The notes under the pieces were generated by a model that worked only from the letters and a program-made list of their open reading frames with translations, did not search any database and had not been told where the DNA came from. Positions 25,891 through 35,980 of a stretch of 58,633 nt of DNA are shown here, piece by piece. Position numbers and translations under genes: made by a program. This stretch comes from Mycobacterium sp. E1214 (lineage in GTDB: Bacteria; Actinomycetota; Actinomycetes; Mycobacteriales; Mycobacteriaceae): assembly GCF_001666755.1 (NCBI RefSeq), contig NZ_LZJC01000026.1:1-58633 (forward strand), read 5' to 3'. Numbering within the stretch: position 1 is the stretch's first letter; the number at the start of each line of letters is the position of its first letter.

Positions 25891-27036
25891 ATGGTCTACC
25901 TCGACTACAACGCATCGACTCCACTTGACCAGCGCGTGATGCCCCTGTTAGCCGAAGCCTGCGAAGTCTTCGCTAACCCAGCGAGCACTCATCATCGGGC
26001 CGGTCAGATGGCGGCCGAATTGATTGAGGAGGCAAGAAGCCGGGTCGCTTCGCTGTTGGCGCGGCCCGCAAGAGACGTGATCTTCACGAGCGGAGCGACA
26101 GAAGCCGCGGTCATCGGCTTAGTTGGTGCGATGCTGGGTCGCGTTGATCGGCCCAACGTTGTGGTGTCTAGCACCGAGCACAAGGCGGTCGTTGCCGCCG
26201 CCGAGCTCGGTGCCCGCTTGAGTGGTGGCGAAGTTCGTCTGGCTGCAGTCGACAGGCGCGGGGTAGTCGAATTATCCCAATTAGACGACCTTGTCGACGA
26301 CTCGGTTTCGGCGATAGCGGTTATGGCGGCGAACAACGAGACCGGGGTTATAGGGCCGGTGACCGAAGTCGCCGACATCGCTCATCGATTCGGTGCCCTG
26401 ACGTTCGTCGACGCTACGCAACTGGTTGGCAAGGGCCCGCTCGAGGATGTGATGAGGTGCGCCGATATCGCAGTCTGCAGCAGCCATAAGATCTACGGGC
26501 CGAAAGGTGCAGGGGCGCTAATTGCGAACCGCAGGGTGCAAAGTAATTTGGTCCCGATCTTTGCTGGCGGAGGACAAGAGCGAGGCATTAGGGGTGGCAC
26601 GCAAAACACAGTAGCGATCGCTGGGTTTGGTCTGGCCGCCGAGTTGGTCGAAAAAGACCAACTCGGTGACGTATCCCGGACCGCCCAGCTAGCAGATCGG
26701 CTTCTGACAACGCTTCGCCACCACCTTGGCGAGGTGTATGTCAATGGCGCTGGTGCGCAATGCATTCCAAACACGCTCAATCTACGTTTTGTAGGAGCGG
26801 ACGCCGAGGCAGTAATGGCGTCGATGCCCAACATTTTTGTCTCATCAGGAAGCGCCTGCCAGTCTGCGTCACCGAGTCCCTCTCACGTACTGCTGGCAAT
26901 GGGAATGACTGGAACGGAAGCTGCAGAATCGCTTCGGATCTCGCTTGGCCGTCCGACGACTTCGCAGGAAATTGATATCGCTGCATCCGCGATCATCGAA
27001 GCGGTGTCTCGGGTCCGCGACATGACGGCAGCATAG
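25891..27036 (+). CDS. sspA: Cysteine desulfurase SspA (DndA/IscS-like)
   Basis: 381 residues. A PLP enzyme that moves sulfur from cysteine to its own thiol, supplying DNA phosphorothioation. PLP lysine Lys200 is in SSHKIYGPKG; His97 stacks on PLP in STEHKAV; the catalytic Cys323 is in SSGSACQSASPSPSH. The short active-site loop is of the IscS/DndA class. It is the first gene of a tight operon: sspB follows after 13 nt. A dedicated desulfurase next to a PAPS-reductase-like protein is diagnostic for Dnd/Ssp systems. A housekeeping IscS role is unlikely given the context. Confidence 0.92.
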   Translation: MVYLDYNASTPLDQRVMPLLAEACEVFANPASTHHRAGQMAAELIEEARSRVASLLARPARDVIFTSGATEAAVIGLVGAMLGRVDRPNVVVSSTEHKAVVAAAELGARLSGGEVRLAAVDRRGVVELSQLDDLVDDSVSAIAVMAANNETGVIGPVTEVADIAHRFGALTFVDATQLVGKGPLEDVMRCADIAVCSSHKIYGPKGAGALIANRRVQSNLVPIFAGGGQERGIRGGTQNTVAIAGFGLAAELVEKDQLGDVSRTAQLADRLLTTLRHHLGEVYVNGAGAQCIPNTLNLRFVGADAEAVMASMPNIFVSSGSACQSASPSPSHVLLAMGMTGTEAAESLRISLGRPTTSQEIDIAASAIIEAVSRVRDMTAA

Positions 27037-27049
27037 AGAGGAAAAGGTT

Positions 27050-28123
27050 GTGACGCTCGAGCAAGCCGCGACTCCAATGTTCGCAAACCACCAGACTTTC
27101 CATCCACGATTCGGATGGATCAAGAAAGGTTTCGACGCGTCCGCGGCCGATCCCAACATCTTCAACGAACCCTCGGCTCCTGTCGAGCTGGGGGTCGGCA
27201 AGAACATGGTCGAAGCAATCAGGTTTTGGTCACTGGCAACCAAAGTTGTTGCGCGGCGACCACACACCGACCGGCCACGCCAGTCGGTCTATACGCCGAC
27301 AAACATAGGACGAGCCATGCTCGACGACCGGATCGGATTCGATCCGTACGTGGAGGATCCGGCAACTTTGTGGATATTGCATTGGCACGCAATCTCGGCG
27401 CGTTCGATATTGCCGATCTGGCGTTTGGCGTTCAACGACTTCAGCGCTGTCGAGTTCACGGACGCCGAACTGCTTCAGTACTGCGTTGACGAGCTAGCCG
27501 CGACAACTTGGTCGCAGCCGATGAAGAGCAGCATCCAGAAGGACGTTGACTGCTTGTTGCGCATGTACTCGCGCCGCGAAACCCAGGGCCGTCAGACGCT
27601 CGATGACCTGCTCGATTCTCCGTTCCGAGAGCTAGGTTTGATCGCCCCCTCGCCTGCATCGAAGAAGACCGCGTATCGCATGGTTAGAGGAGCCAAGCCG
27701 GCATTGCCTTCAGCGGCAATAACTTACGCGTGCCTCGACTACCTTTACCGTGGAGCGGGAAACAGCCAGACTATTTCGCTCACTCGCCTCGCAGCCGATC
27801 ACGGATCACCGGGCCGCATCATGAAACTGACAGAACAAGATATTGCGGATGCTATAGACGAATCGTCGGCGGTCGTCAGTCACCTTCGCCTGGCGAGGCC
27901 GGCCGGTTCTCGGCAAATGACGGTCAGCGCCCACCCCGGAGATGTGGCACTCGAGGTGCTGGCGGCCCGTTACGAAAAGGAACCTTCCGAACTCGCGTCC
28001 GTGGCTGACCTTCCGCTACTAGGAACCAAAACGGCGATGCCCTACCTGTGTGATGTTGAAATCGATCGCGTCGTGCGTGCGCGAACCCGGGCGCGTTCGA
28101 AGCGGGGGGGCCACGTGGCATGA
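27050..28123 (+). CDS. sspB: SspB-like DUF4007 protein (putative DNA nickase)
   Basis: 357 residues from a GTG with a GAGAGGAAAAGG upstream stretch. The N-terminal PMFANHQTFHPRFGWIKKGF pattern, the conserved LGVGKNMVEAIRFW helix (about 47-60) and GLI with a C-terminal EVDVALEVLAARY-like stretch are those of DUF4007. DUF4007 proteins are encoded with PAPS-reductase-like genes. In SspABCD, SspB is reported as the nickase that opens one strand for sulfur insertion. I see no independent nuclease motif, so the role rests on family and operon. Its TGA overlaps the next ATG as ATGA. Confidence 0.85.
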   Translation: MTLEQAATPMFANHQTFHPRFGWIKKGFDASAADPNIFNEPSAPVELGVGKNMVEAIRFWSLATKVVARRPHTDRPRQSVYTPTNIGRAMLDDRIGFDPYVEDPATLWILHWHAISARSILPIWRLAFNDFSAVEFTDAELLQYCVDELAATTWSQPMKSSIQKDVDCLLRMYSRRETQGRQTLDDLLDSPFRELGLIAPSPASKKTAYRMVRGAKPALPSAAITYACLDYLYRGAGNSQTISLTRLAADHGSPGRIMKLTEQDIADAIDESSAVVSHLRLARPAGSRQMTVSAHPGDVALEVLAARYEKEPSELASVADLPLLGTKTAMPYLCDVEIDRVVRARTRARSKRGGHVA

Positions 28124-31100
28124 GTTCCTCGCTGGCAGACTTCATCAAAGTTAACACTCGATTTAGTCGATCGGCCAACGTAGAGCGTGATCACGGGCGC
28201 AATGCAATCGAAGGTTACGCTCCAACTGGGCGAGCCCTTGACGTCATATCTCGCATCGCGCAGGGCCTGGTTGACCCCGCCGCCGGCCGAACGTTCTCAT
28301 TAACGGGACCCCACGGCGGCGGGAAATCTTCGCTTGCCGTTTTTCTCGACGCTCTTCTCGCAAGCTCGTCAAGCGACGATTTCAAAAGCGCTCATGCAAT
28401 TTTGGCCTCTGCGGAGCCCTCCGTTGATTCGTTACTGCGCAAAGGTATCCGTTCAGTCAAGGGCGGACGGGATGGGTTCGTTAGGGCTTTCGCGACCGCA
28501 AACAAGGAACCGGTGTCAGCCACGATCGCTCGCGCGCTGCACCAGGGCACTATCCGGTCATTCGGCTCTAGCCAGTCGCTTGTCCCGCCGAGCTTCGCTT
28601 CTAAAAAGCATGCACCTACGGGTAACGAAATCCGTTCGGGCATCGGCCGTATCGCGTCCGAACGTCCGGTTTTGTTAGTGATCGATGAGTTTGGCAAAAA
28701 TCTTGAGCATTTTGCATCGTCGAGCAACGATGGTGACCCATTCCTTCTCCAGGAATTGGCGGAGATGACTCAAGGCGAAGGAGCCGCGCCTCTGGTCATC
28801 ATTACCATGCAACATCTTTCGTTCGACGAATATGTACAGGACAGCTCGACTGCTCGTCGGAGGGAATGGTCGAAAGTTCAGGGGCGCTTCCAAGACATAC
28901 CGTACGTCGAAAGTGCGGCACAGTCGCGACGGCTTATCGCATCGGCTATCACGCACCTACCTGAAGCGCGTGCTGCTGCCGACCAGTGGTTAGCGGGCCA
29001 CCGAGCACAGCTCGAGACGTTGGGACTGCGTGATCTCGTCGATGATGTGGTTGCAGCTATACCTTTACACCCCATCGCGTTAGCTGTGTTGCCCGAACTC
29101 TGTAGCAGGTATGGCCAGAACGAAAGAACGTTGTTCTCCTTCCTTGCAGGAACGGAGCCGGGTGCGGTTCCGCGCTTCTTAAGGCGCACCCCGTGGCATC
29201 CGAATGATCCGATGCCTCTCATCGGGTTGGACCAGCTTTACGACTACTTCCTCGAAGCGTCTAGCAGCATGATCAGCGTCGCAGACGAGGCCAGCCGCTG
29301 GATCGAAATCGAGACGAGGATTCGCGATAGTGCGGGACTCACGCCAGCCCAAATGAAAGCAGTAAAGACAATTGGCGTACTCAACCTGGTTTCTAGCGGC
29401 GGTCGTATTCGAGCTTCTCGACCACTGCTAGAGCTAGCATTGGCGCCTACCCACTCGACCACAAAATCAGAAAAGACCTCCGAAACCAAAGCGGTGCTTG
29501 AGTTTCTGACCCAGGCAGGCATCATCACGTACCGTACGTTTTCCGACGAGTACCGGATTTGGCACGGATCAGATTACAACTTACTGAGGGTCATCGAGAC
29601 TGCCAGGCGAGCCTGCGACGATGTCGACCTGGTGGACCTCCTGCGTGCTGCCGTACAGCTTGAACCGTTGGTCGCAGGCCGCCACAGTCAGCGGACGGGC
29701 GTACTGAGGGTATTCGAGCGTCAATTCAGCAGTTTGCAGGAGCGCCCGGACGAAGTCCTTGACAGCAAGTGGGATGGGGTTGTCTATTACGCGACCGATC
29801 CCGCCGCAGACCCGAGTAATGCGCCGACGCCATCCGACGGAAGACCCGCCGTTTACGTCGTTCCCGATGACGTATCTAAGTTGCGCAACACCGCAATCGA
29901 TGCGGCGGCACTGAATTCGGCTCTGAGAAGCGCAGAAGTTGAGGGCGCTGACTGGGTGGCCAAACGGGAGCTGGTGGAGCGCGCCGCAGCGGCGCAACAA
30001 GCGCTACATGCGGAGATCGGACAGACTTGGAACGCTCACGCTGACTGGATCTTGGCCGGATCAAATCGTTCCCTCGAGCCCCATCGAGGGCTTTCAGCGC
30101 TGCTATCCGACGTCGCTGATGCTTCCTACTGCAGCACTCCACTTATTGCGAATGAAATGATCGCCCGCCGCGAGTTGACAAGCCAAGGTGCGAAGGCTCG
30201 GAGGTTCCTCATCGATGCGCTGCTCGCGCGGGAGGACTGCGAAGCCTTTGCAATCGAAGGTTATGGGCCAGACCGTGCAATGTATGAGGCGATTTTCAGG
30301 GGTACGGGAATACACCGTCCCACTGAGGCCGGCGTATGGAGGATTCAAGCGCCTAGTGACCGGCGCTGGAAACCGATCTGGACCGCGATGAACTCAGCAT
30401 TCGACAATGCAGTCGAATCACGCGTTAGCCTCGATGACATAGGGTGGCGCCTCAAGTTGCCACCGTTCGGGATCAAGGATGGTCTCGTTCCGCTGCTCTT
30501 AATCGCGGGGCTAGTCGCTCGAAGTGACGAGATCGCTCTCTACGAACATGGCAGTCTCATTCTTTCGATCGATGATGCCGTTGCTGAGCGGCTGGCAAAA
30601 AATCTCGGAAACTTCTCCTTAAGAAATACGCAGACTGCAGCCGGCGAACGACTAGCCGTCATCGACCGGCTGGTCGACCGGCTCGGTATCACAAGTAGGC
30701 TTGGGCGTCCAACATTCCTAAACCTCGTTACCGCGCTTTACCGAGAGTTCCGGTTATTGCCTCCGTACTCACAGAAGACGCGGATGCAGTTGTCTGCTCA
30801 GGCTATCGCTGTGCGCGAAGCATTCCACCAGGCGGCGGAACCCGATGTGTTGGTTTTCGAGACATTGCCCGTCATCTTTAGTCTTCCGCCCTTCGGTGGG
30901 CGTGGCCGAAGCAGGAAAGACGCCGTCGAGCGGTTCACTGACCAGCTGGTCGCTTCGATTCGCGAATTGCGCGATACATATCCACGTTTGCTTGAGTCGG
31001 TACAGCAACAACTTGGACAGGCAACTTCTACCGGCGGTTCACTTGCGGAACTGCGAGAAGCATTGACGTCAGACGCACGCCGTATCGATGGCCAGGTACT

Positions 31101-31575
31101 TGAGCCGAGGCTGAAAGCATTCGTTGGGGCCTTGGCACGCCCGCTTGAGGACCAGGAATGGCTAGAGAACGTCGCAATGGTCGTTTGCGATGGCCAAGCC
31201 CCCCGCACCTGGACGGATGACATGGTCGGGCGGTTCCCGCTGAGAGTGGCAGAACTTGGCGGTGCGCTACGCAGGACCATGGCGCTGCTTCACGAACGTC
31301 TTGCGTCCAACGTCGAGCATGGTTACGCGGTGAGCAGGTTGACGCTGACTCGGCCTGACGGTGCCGAGTCCGTGCAGCTTCTCTCGCTAACCGAGCAAGA
31401 AAAAGAGCTGATTTCACCTCTTTTTGATGACTTCGTCGCTACGTTGATGAAGCGTGGGGTCTCACGGTCAGTAGCTTGTCGGATGCTCATGGCAAGGTTG
31501 GCCGAGGAACACAATGCGACCGATCCTGCAGAAGTAGGCCGGCCCATCGGCGGAGAGGACCAGCGGTATGGCTGA
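28120..31575 (+). CDS. sspC: SspC-like large P-loop ATPase
   Basis: 1151 residues. Walker A GPHGGGKSS (63-71) and Walker B LLVIDEFGKNLE with acidic pair 189-190 define the N-terminal ATPase, which belongs to the large AAA+/STAND-like ATPases of modification-dependent defence. After about residue 350 the protein is helical, with winged-helix-like stretches (EFLTQAGIITYRTFSDEYRIW) and no recognised catalytic motif. SspC is the ATPase of single-strand phosphorothioation and would drive assembly on DNA. It overlaps sspB by 4 nt and sspD by 8 nt, so the three are translationally coupled. Confidence 0.87.
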   Translation: MSSSLADFIKVNTRFSRSANVERDHGRNAIEGYAPTGRALDVISRIAQGLVDPAAGRTFSLTGPHGGGKSSLAVFLDALLASSSSDDFKSAHAILASAEPSVDSLLRKGIRSVKGGRDGFVRAFATANKEPVSATIARALHQGTIRSFGSSQSLVPPSFASKKHAPTGNEIRSGIGRIASERPVLLVIDEFGKNLEHFASSSNDGDPFLLQELAEMTQGEGAAPLVIITMQHLSFDEYVQDSSTARRREWSKVQGRFQDIPYVESAAQSRRLIASAITHLPEARAAADQWLAGHRAQLETLGLRDLVDDVVAAIPLHPIALAVLPELCSRYGQNERTLFSFLAGTEPGAVPRFLRRTPWHPNDPMPLIGLDQLYDYFLEASSSMISVADEASRWIEIETRIRDSAGLTPAQMKAVKTIGVLNLVSSGGRIRASRPLLELALAPTHSTTKSEKTSETKAVLEFLTQAGIITYRTFSDEYRIWHGSDYNLLRVIETARRACDDVDLVDLLRAAVQLEPLVAGRHSQRTGVLRVFERQFSSLQERPDEVLDSKWDGVVYYATDPAADPSNAPTPSDGRPAVYVVPDDVSKLRNTAIDAAALNSALRSAEVEGADWVAKRELVERAAAAQQALHAEIGQTWNAHADWILAGSNRSLEPHRGLSALLSDVADASYCSTPLIANEMIARRELTSQGAKARRFLIDALLAREDCEAFAIEGYGPDRAMYEAIFRGTGIHRPTEAGVWRIQAPSDRRWKPIWTAMNSAFDNAVESRVSLDDIGWRLKLPPFGIKDGLVPLLLIAGLVARSDEIALYEHGSLILSIDDAVAERLAKNLGNFSLRNTQTAAGERLAVIDRLVDRLGITSRLGRPTFLNLVTALYREFRLLPPYSQKTRMQLSAQAIAVREAFHQAAEPDVLVFETLPVIFSLPPFGGRGRSRKDAVERFTDQLVASIRELRDTYPRLLESVQQQLGQATSTGGSLAELREALTSDARRIDGQVLEPRLKAFVGALARPLEDQEWLENVAMVVCDGQAPRTWTDDMVGRFPLRVAELGGALRRTMALLHERLASNVEHGYAVSRLTLTRPDGAESVQLLSLTEQEKELISPLFDDFVATLMKRGVSRSVACRMLMARLAEEHNATDPAEVGRPIGGEDQRYG

Positions 31576-32416
31576 GAGAGTCCGACACATCTGCGGGATT
31601 AGCGGTGGTAAAGATTCCAGCGCCTTGGCGGTGTACTTGCGCGACCGTGTTCCTGAGATGGAGTACTTCTTTTGTGACACTGGCGCCGAGCTGCCCGAGA
31701 CATACGAATACTTGGATCGCCTTGAGACAGCACTGGGAAAGCCCATCGCTCGGCTGAACTCTCGAAAGGGTTTCGACCACTGGTTTGATGTCTATCGAGG
31801 AACGCTGCCGTCACCGCAGATGCGTTGGTGCACAAAAAAGATGAAGATCGAACCTTTAGAGGAGTGGATCGGCGACGACGCCGCTGTCTCATACGTTGCT
31901 ATCCGCGCCGACGAATCCGGTCGCAAGGGCTACGTAAGCACTAAGGCAAACATTCGGACCGTACTGCCGTTCGTTGAGGACAATATCGACCACGATGGCG
32001 TTCTTCGAATTCTCGATGAAGCGGGCATCGGCCTGCCTAAGTACTACGAGTGGCGCACACGGTCGGGCTGCTACTTTTGCTTCTACCAGCGCAAGGCTGA
32101 ATGGGTTGGGCTGGCCGACAAGCATCCCGAACTATTCAAGCGCGCGACCGCAATAGAGGCAAAGGTCCGTCAGGATGCTGGAGCTGACGGAGATGCCTCG
32201 TTCGGTGAGTTCGCGATGAGAGGGCGACAGTACACGTGGTCGGGTGGCGAGTCCCTACCGGATTTGTTGGCTCGCCGCGATGAGATCGTGGCTCGGCACG
32301 ATGAGGCGCAGCAGCAAGCAAGGAAGCGGAAAAAGAACCGACCTCTTTGGGAGGTTTTTAGCGACGCGCTTGACGATGACGATGACTCGATGCAGTGTTC
32401 GGTATGCGCTCTGTAG
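31568..32416 (+). CDS. sspD: SspD, PAPS-reductase-like ATP pyrophosphatase
   Basis: 282 residues. The PP-loop SGGKDSSAL (12-20) marks an adenine-nucleotide alpha-hydrolase of the PAPS reductase/DndC type, which would activate the DNA backbone for sulfur transfer. Cys88 in RWCTKKMKIEPL and Cys168/Cys171 in SGCYFCFY are conserved-type cysteines for an Fe-S cluster. An extra C-terminal CSVC pair ends the protein. Unlike the core cysH product it lacks the ECGLH tail. It is the last gene of the coupled sspABCD set; 94 nt separate it from the helicase gene. Confidence 0.92.
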   Translation: MAERVRHICGISGGKDSSALAVYLRDRVPEMEYFFCDTGAELPETYEYLDRLETALGKPIARLNSRKGFDHWFDVYRGTLPSPQMRWCTKKMKIEPLEEWIGDDAAVSYVAIRADESGRKGYVSTKANIRTVLPFVEDNIDHDGVLRILDEAGIGLPKYYEWRTRSGCYFCFYQRKAEWVGLADKHPELFKRATAIEAKVRQDAGADGDASFGEFAMRGRQYTWSGGESLPDLLARRDEIVARHDEAQQQARKRKKNRPLWEVFSDALDDDDDSMQCSVCAL

Positions 32417-32510
32417 GAGTAATTCGTTGCGCGAGCGGAAGCCGCTAGACGTCTGTGATTTTAGTGCATAGCAGATTTACCGCGTCAAATATCGAGCGAG
32501 CAGCAATGCG

Positions 32511-34136
32511 GTGGTTAATATTCCGTTCGGTTCCGTCGTGATTACCTTCGAGGAGTTACTCGGACGAGCCTCTGATCAGCTTTTGCAAGAGCTGGTCGGT
32601 AAAGACATAGTGCGCTTACTCGCGGGCCTCGACCCAGGATTGGCTCGGCCAGAACGACTCAGCGAGATTGCGATTGGTCTTCGCTCGCCCGCGAGCATGC
32701 TTCTGGACGCGCGGCTGCGCACTGAGTTGCTGCTTCTGCTACCACAATCTCGTGCCGAGCTGCTGGCACAACGTCTTGGGCTCTCAGGACTGCCGTATGA
32801 AGCACTTAGCGCGATGAGTGTGCGACGGGGGTCCAAACGTGCGACCGAGTTACTCGACTTTTTTTCGGTGAGTGATGAGTCAGAGCAACTTACTCTACCG
32901 CCCCCCCATGAATCGATCTGCCCCAAGCATGTCTTGTTTCCGCATCAGCGGTTGGCGGCACGCAGAGTACTCGCCCATCTTGAGGGCGAGCCGCACCGCG
33001 TCATGTTGCACATGCCTACTGGATCTGGAAAGACGCGGACCGCGATGTCCACAATCGCCGACATATTGAACCAGAAAGAGCCGAAACTCGTTGTGTGGCT
33101 CGCGCATTCGGAGGAACTCTGCGAGCAAGCTGTCGAAGAGTTCAAGAAGGCGTGGACGAGTCTTGGCAGCCGTCCGGTTGATGTCCAACGATGGTGGGGC
33201 CCCCATTCTCTCCGCCACCCCATTACCCGCGATGGGATAATTGTCGCTGGACTTCAAAAGGCCTATTCGTCGGCGCGGACTTCGATCGCGGAGATCGGCA
33301 CAATTGCGGGGCATGTGGCGCTCGTCGTCATGGATGAGGCGCACCAGGCTGTAGCCCCTACCTACCAAATGATTCTCGACGTCCTCACCGAATCTGGGCG
33401 CCCCGCACCGCTGTTGGGCCTTACTGCAACGCCCGGTCGTACGTGGAACGATATCGACGAGGACGAACGTCTCGCGAACTTCTTTTACCGGCGCAAAGTA
33501 TCCTTGGAGGTTGAGGGCTACGAGAACCCGGTGCGCTTCTTGATCGATGAGGGCTACTTAGCCGACACCGCGTTCATTCAGTTGCAATACACAGCAGGAT
33601 CGGAACTCCCGCCGCATGAACTAGAGGAGCTACGCGACGCCCTCGACATCCCGCAGAGCATTATCGAATCTCTTGCGGCCGACGAGCAACGAAACCTCTT
33701 AATCCTCAGCCAAACCGAATCAATGTGCCGTCGGCACAACCGTATTATCGTATTTGCTGCCACTAAGGATCATGCGATCGTGCTTGCGACGGTGCTACGT
33801 GCGCGCGGCTACTGGTCGTATGCAGTGACGGGGGAGACACCGTCTGCTGATCGCGCACGGATAATCGCGGCGTTTAGAACAGCGAGCGATGAGCCGCGAG
33901 TGATTGTCAACTATGGTGTCCTGACAACGGGCTTTGACGCCCCTCAGACCAGTGCCGCGGTTATAGCTAGGCCGACGAAAAGTCTAGTCCTCTTTAGTCA
34001 AATGGTCGGGCGGGCAACGCGAGGTGAGAAGGCGGGCGGCAACAAACAAGCGGAAGTGGCGACAGTCGTTGATACGCGGCTACCAGGATTTTGCAACATG
34101 GCTGACGCATTTGAGAACTGGGAGGATGTCTGGTGA
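32511..34136 (+). CDS. SF2 helicase of the phosphorothioation-dependent restriction type
   Basis: 541 residues from a GTG; a second GTG at 32538 (before ITFEELLG) is also plausible. SF2 motifs: MPTGSGKTR (168-176), VVMDEAHQ (273-279), LTATPGR, a SNF2/UvrB-like GFDAPQ, and QMVGRATRG near residue 500. The N-terminal FEELLGRASDQLLQEL segment matches helicases annotated as DNA phosphorothioation system restriction enzymes. It would translocate on invading DNA. Its stop overlaps the next start as GTGA. It heads a cassette that may be equivalent to SspFGH, though gene-to-gene assignment is not possible here. Confidence 0.85.
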   Translation: MVNIPFGSVVITFEELLGRASDQLLQELVGKDIVRLLAGLDPGLARPERLSEIAIGLRSPASMLLDARLRTELLLLLPQSRAELLAQRLGLSGLPYEALSAMSVRRGSKRATELLDFFSVSDESEQLTLPPPHESICPKHVLFPHQRLAARRVLAHLEGEPHRVMLHMPTGSGKTRTAMSTIADILNQKEPKLVVWLAHSEELCEQAVEEFKKAWTSLGSRPVDVQRWWGPHSLRHPITRDGIIVAGLQKAYSSARTSIAEIGTIAGHVALVVMDEAHQAVAPTYQMILDVLTESGRPAPLLGLTATPGRTWNDIDEDERLANFFYRRKVSLEVEGYENPVRFLIDEGYLADTAFIQLQYTAGSELPPHELEELRDALDIPQSIIESLAADEQRNLLILSQTESMCRRHNRIIVFAATKDHAIVLATVLRARGYWSYAVTGETPSADRARIIAAFRTASDEPRVIVNYGVLTTGFDAPQTSAAVIARPTKSLVLFSQMVGRATRGEKAGGNKQAEVATVVDTRLPGFCNMADAFENWEDVW

Positions 34137-35968
34137 ACGACACAGTCGCGGAGTTCGATATTGTTCCGACCGCGCTCGCTGTAAAGGCGATGCGGGACAA
34201 TGGATATAAGAATGCAGCGTACGCGATCGCTGAGCTGATGGATAACTCAATCCAAGCCGGCGCGACGACGGTCCAGCTCCTGTGCGCCGACCGTGAATCC
34301 CAGCTTGATCAACGTGCTCGGAAGCGATTGCACGAGGTCGCTGTGCTCGACGACGGCTGCGGTATGGACGCGGACACCTTGCAGATTGCGCTGCAGTTCG
34401 GCAATGGAACTCACCTAAACCAAGACCAGCAGAAGGGCATGGGGCGCTTCGGCATGGGTCTGCCTAGTGCCTCGATCTCTCAGTGTCAACGTGTCGACGT
34501 ATGGAGTTGGACGGACGGTGTTGAGAACGCGTTACACAGCTACATCGACCTGCCTGAAATCAACGCGCGTCGCATGCGCGTGTTACCGGCTCCCGAGCGC
34601 AGAGCGATACCCGGACTTTGGCGAACCGCGGCCGGCAAGGCTGCGTTCGGTACGTCAGGCACCCTCGTCGTATGGAGCAACGTTGACCGGGTGCTATGGA
34701 GGACGTCCAAAGCCTTGATCGACAACTCTGAGGAGTTAATCGGCCGCATGTATAGGTACTGGATTTGTGACAGCCGCGTATCGATCGTGCTGAAGAGCTT
34801 TTTGAATGACGATCCGACCCGGATTCTGCTTGAGCGACAAGCTAAGCCAAATGACCCGCTCTACTTGATGTCTAACACAAGCTGCCCTGCACCGTTCGAC
34901 ACCAAACCGATGTTCGTACCTTATCCTTCGGAGGACGGACACATAGTAAAGCAGACCGTTCGTTTCCGCGGCGAGGACCACGACGTAACCATCAAGTTCT
35001 CGATCGCCTCAGAAAAGGCCCGAGACAGTGCGGGCGGAAAATCGACAGGAAGCCTTCCGTTCGGACAGCACGCTGGACGGAACGTGGGTGTTTCGGTTGT
35101 TCGGGCCGGAAGGGAGCTCGAGTTAGACCCTGCCTGGACGACCACTTACGATCCCCGTGAGCGGTGGTGGGGAGTAGAGGTTTCGTTCGAGCCCGGACTC
35201 GATGAGCTATTCGGGGTATCTAACAACAAGCAATCTGCGCGTAACTTCGCAGAAGCCGCCAAAGTCGATGCAAGCGCGATAATTAAAGAGCATGACGGCT
35301 CCGTGTCGGCGGCGCGCGCGGCACTCAGGGACGAAGAGGACCCGCTCGAGCCATTGCTTGAAATCGTGCACCGCGTTCAGACAAACATCAAGCAGATGCG
35401 AAGCATGATCCAGACCCAAGCCGAAGGCCGCAGACGGCGGACTCGGCATGCGGAGGAAAGTGTCGAAGCGCAAGCGACGGATGCGGTTCGGAAGCGCCAG
35501 GAAGAGGGGCACCGCGGTCGAAGCGACGAGGACGAAGGCAAACCGGCTGATGAACGAAAGGCCGACTTTGCCGATCAGCTTGAGCATCTCGGTCATTCGC
35601 GTGAATCCGCCGCGGTACTGGCTGCAGAGACGATCAATAAGGGCCTTAAGTATCGGATCGAAGTCGCCTCCCTCGAGGGCGGGGCGTTTTTCTCCGTTCA
35701 GCCTAGAGGCGGAATCTTGCTTGTCACTTTGAACACCGACCATCCCGCTTACGACCTACTGCTTGGCGCCCGTGATCCCAAAGATCTACCGGAAGATTCT
35801 GACAAGCTGAAGGAGAAGCTACTCGCGGCGCAAGCTGGCCTGGAGATGATGCTATTCGCTTGGGCGCGGTATGAAGACGAGCAGCCGAACGAGCAACGAC
35901 GGGTGACCCAGAACATCAGACATGACTGGGGCCGTATGGCTGAGTCGTTCTTGAGCAGTCGCTTGTAG
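34133..35968 (+). CDS. GHKL (Hsp90/MORC-like) ATPase with a C-terminal partner-type domain
   Basis: 611 residues from a GTG overlapping the helicase stop. GHKL motifs are complete: AELMDNSIQAGA with Glu34 and Asn38, DDGCGMD (73-79), and GMGRFGMGLPSAS (102-114). This fold dimerises on ATP binding and clamps DNA or clients. Residues ~400-480 are very basic and charged. The last ~85 residues (VTLNTDHPAYDLLL, then LFAWARYEDEQP and HDWGRMAESFL) clearly resemble the C-terminus of the next gene's product. MORC-like ATPases recur in defence islands, and the role here is inferred. Confidence 0.87.
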   Translation: MNDTVAEFDIVPTALAVKAMRDNGYKNAAYAIAELMDNSIQAGATTVQLLCADRESQLDQRARKRLHEVAVLDDGCGMDADTLQIALQFGNGTHLNQDQQKGMGRFGMGLPSASISQCQRVDVWSWTDGVENALHSYIDLPEINARRMRVLPAPERRAIPGLWRTAAGKAAFGTSGTLVVWSNVDRVLWRTSKALIDNSEELIGRMYRYWICDSRVSIVLKSFLNDDPTRILLERQAKPNDPLYLMSNTSCPAPFDTKPMFVPYPSEDGHIVKQTVRFRGEDHDVTIKFSIASEKARDSAGGKSTGSLPFGQHAGRNVGVSVVRAGRELELDPAWTTTYDPRERWWGVEVSFEPGLDELFGVSNNKQSARNFAEAAKVDASAIIKEHDGSVSAARAALRDEEDPLEPLLEIVHRVQTNIKQMRSMIQTQAEGRRRRTRHAEESVEAQATDAVRKRQEEGHRGRSDEDEGKPADERKADFADQLEHLGHSRESAAVLAAETINKGLKYRIEVASLEGGAFFSVQPRGGILLVTLNTDHPAYDLLLGARDPKDLPEDSDKLKEKLLAAQAGLEMMLFAWARYEDEQPNEQRRVTQNIRHDWGRMAESFLSSRL

Positions 35969-35980
35969 GGGAAGCGGATA

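Noticed and set aside
27050..32416. Assignment to a DndBCDE(FGH) system
   Set aside because: No DndB, DndD or DndE homologs; DUF4007 plus a large ATPase plus a PAPS-reductase-like protein fits SspBCD instead.
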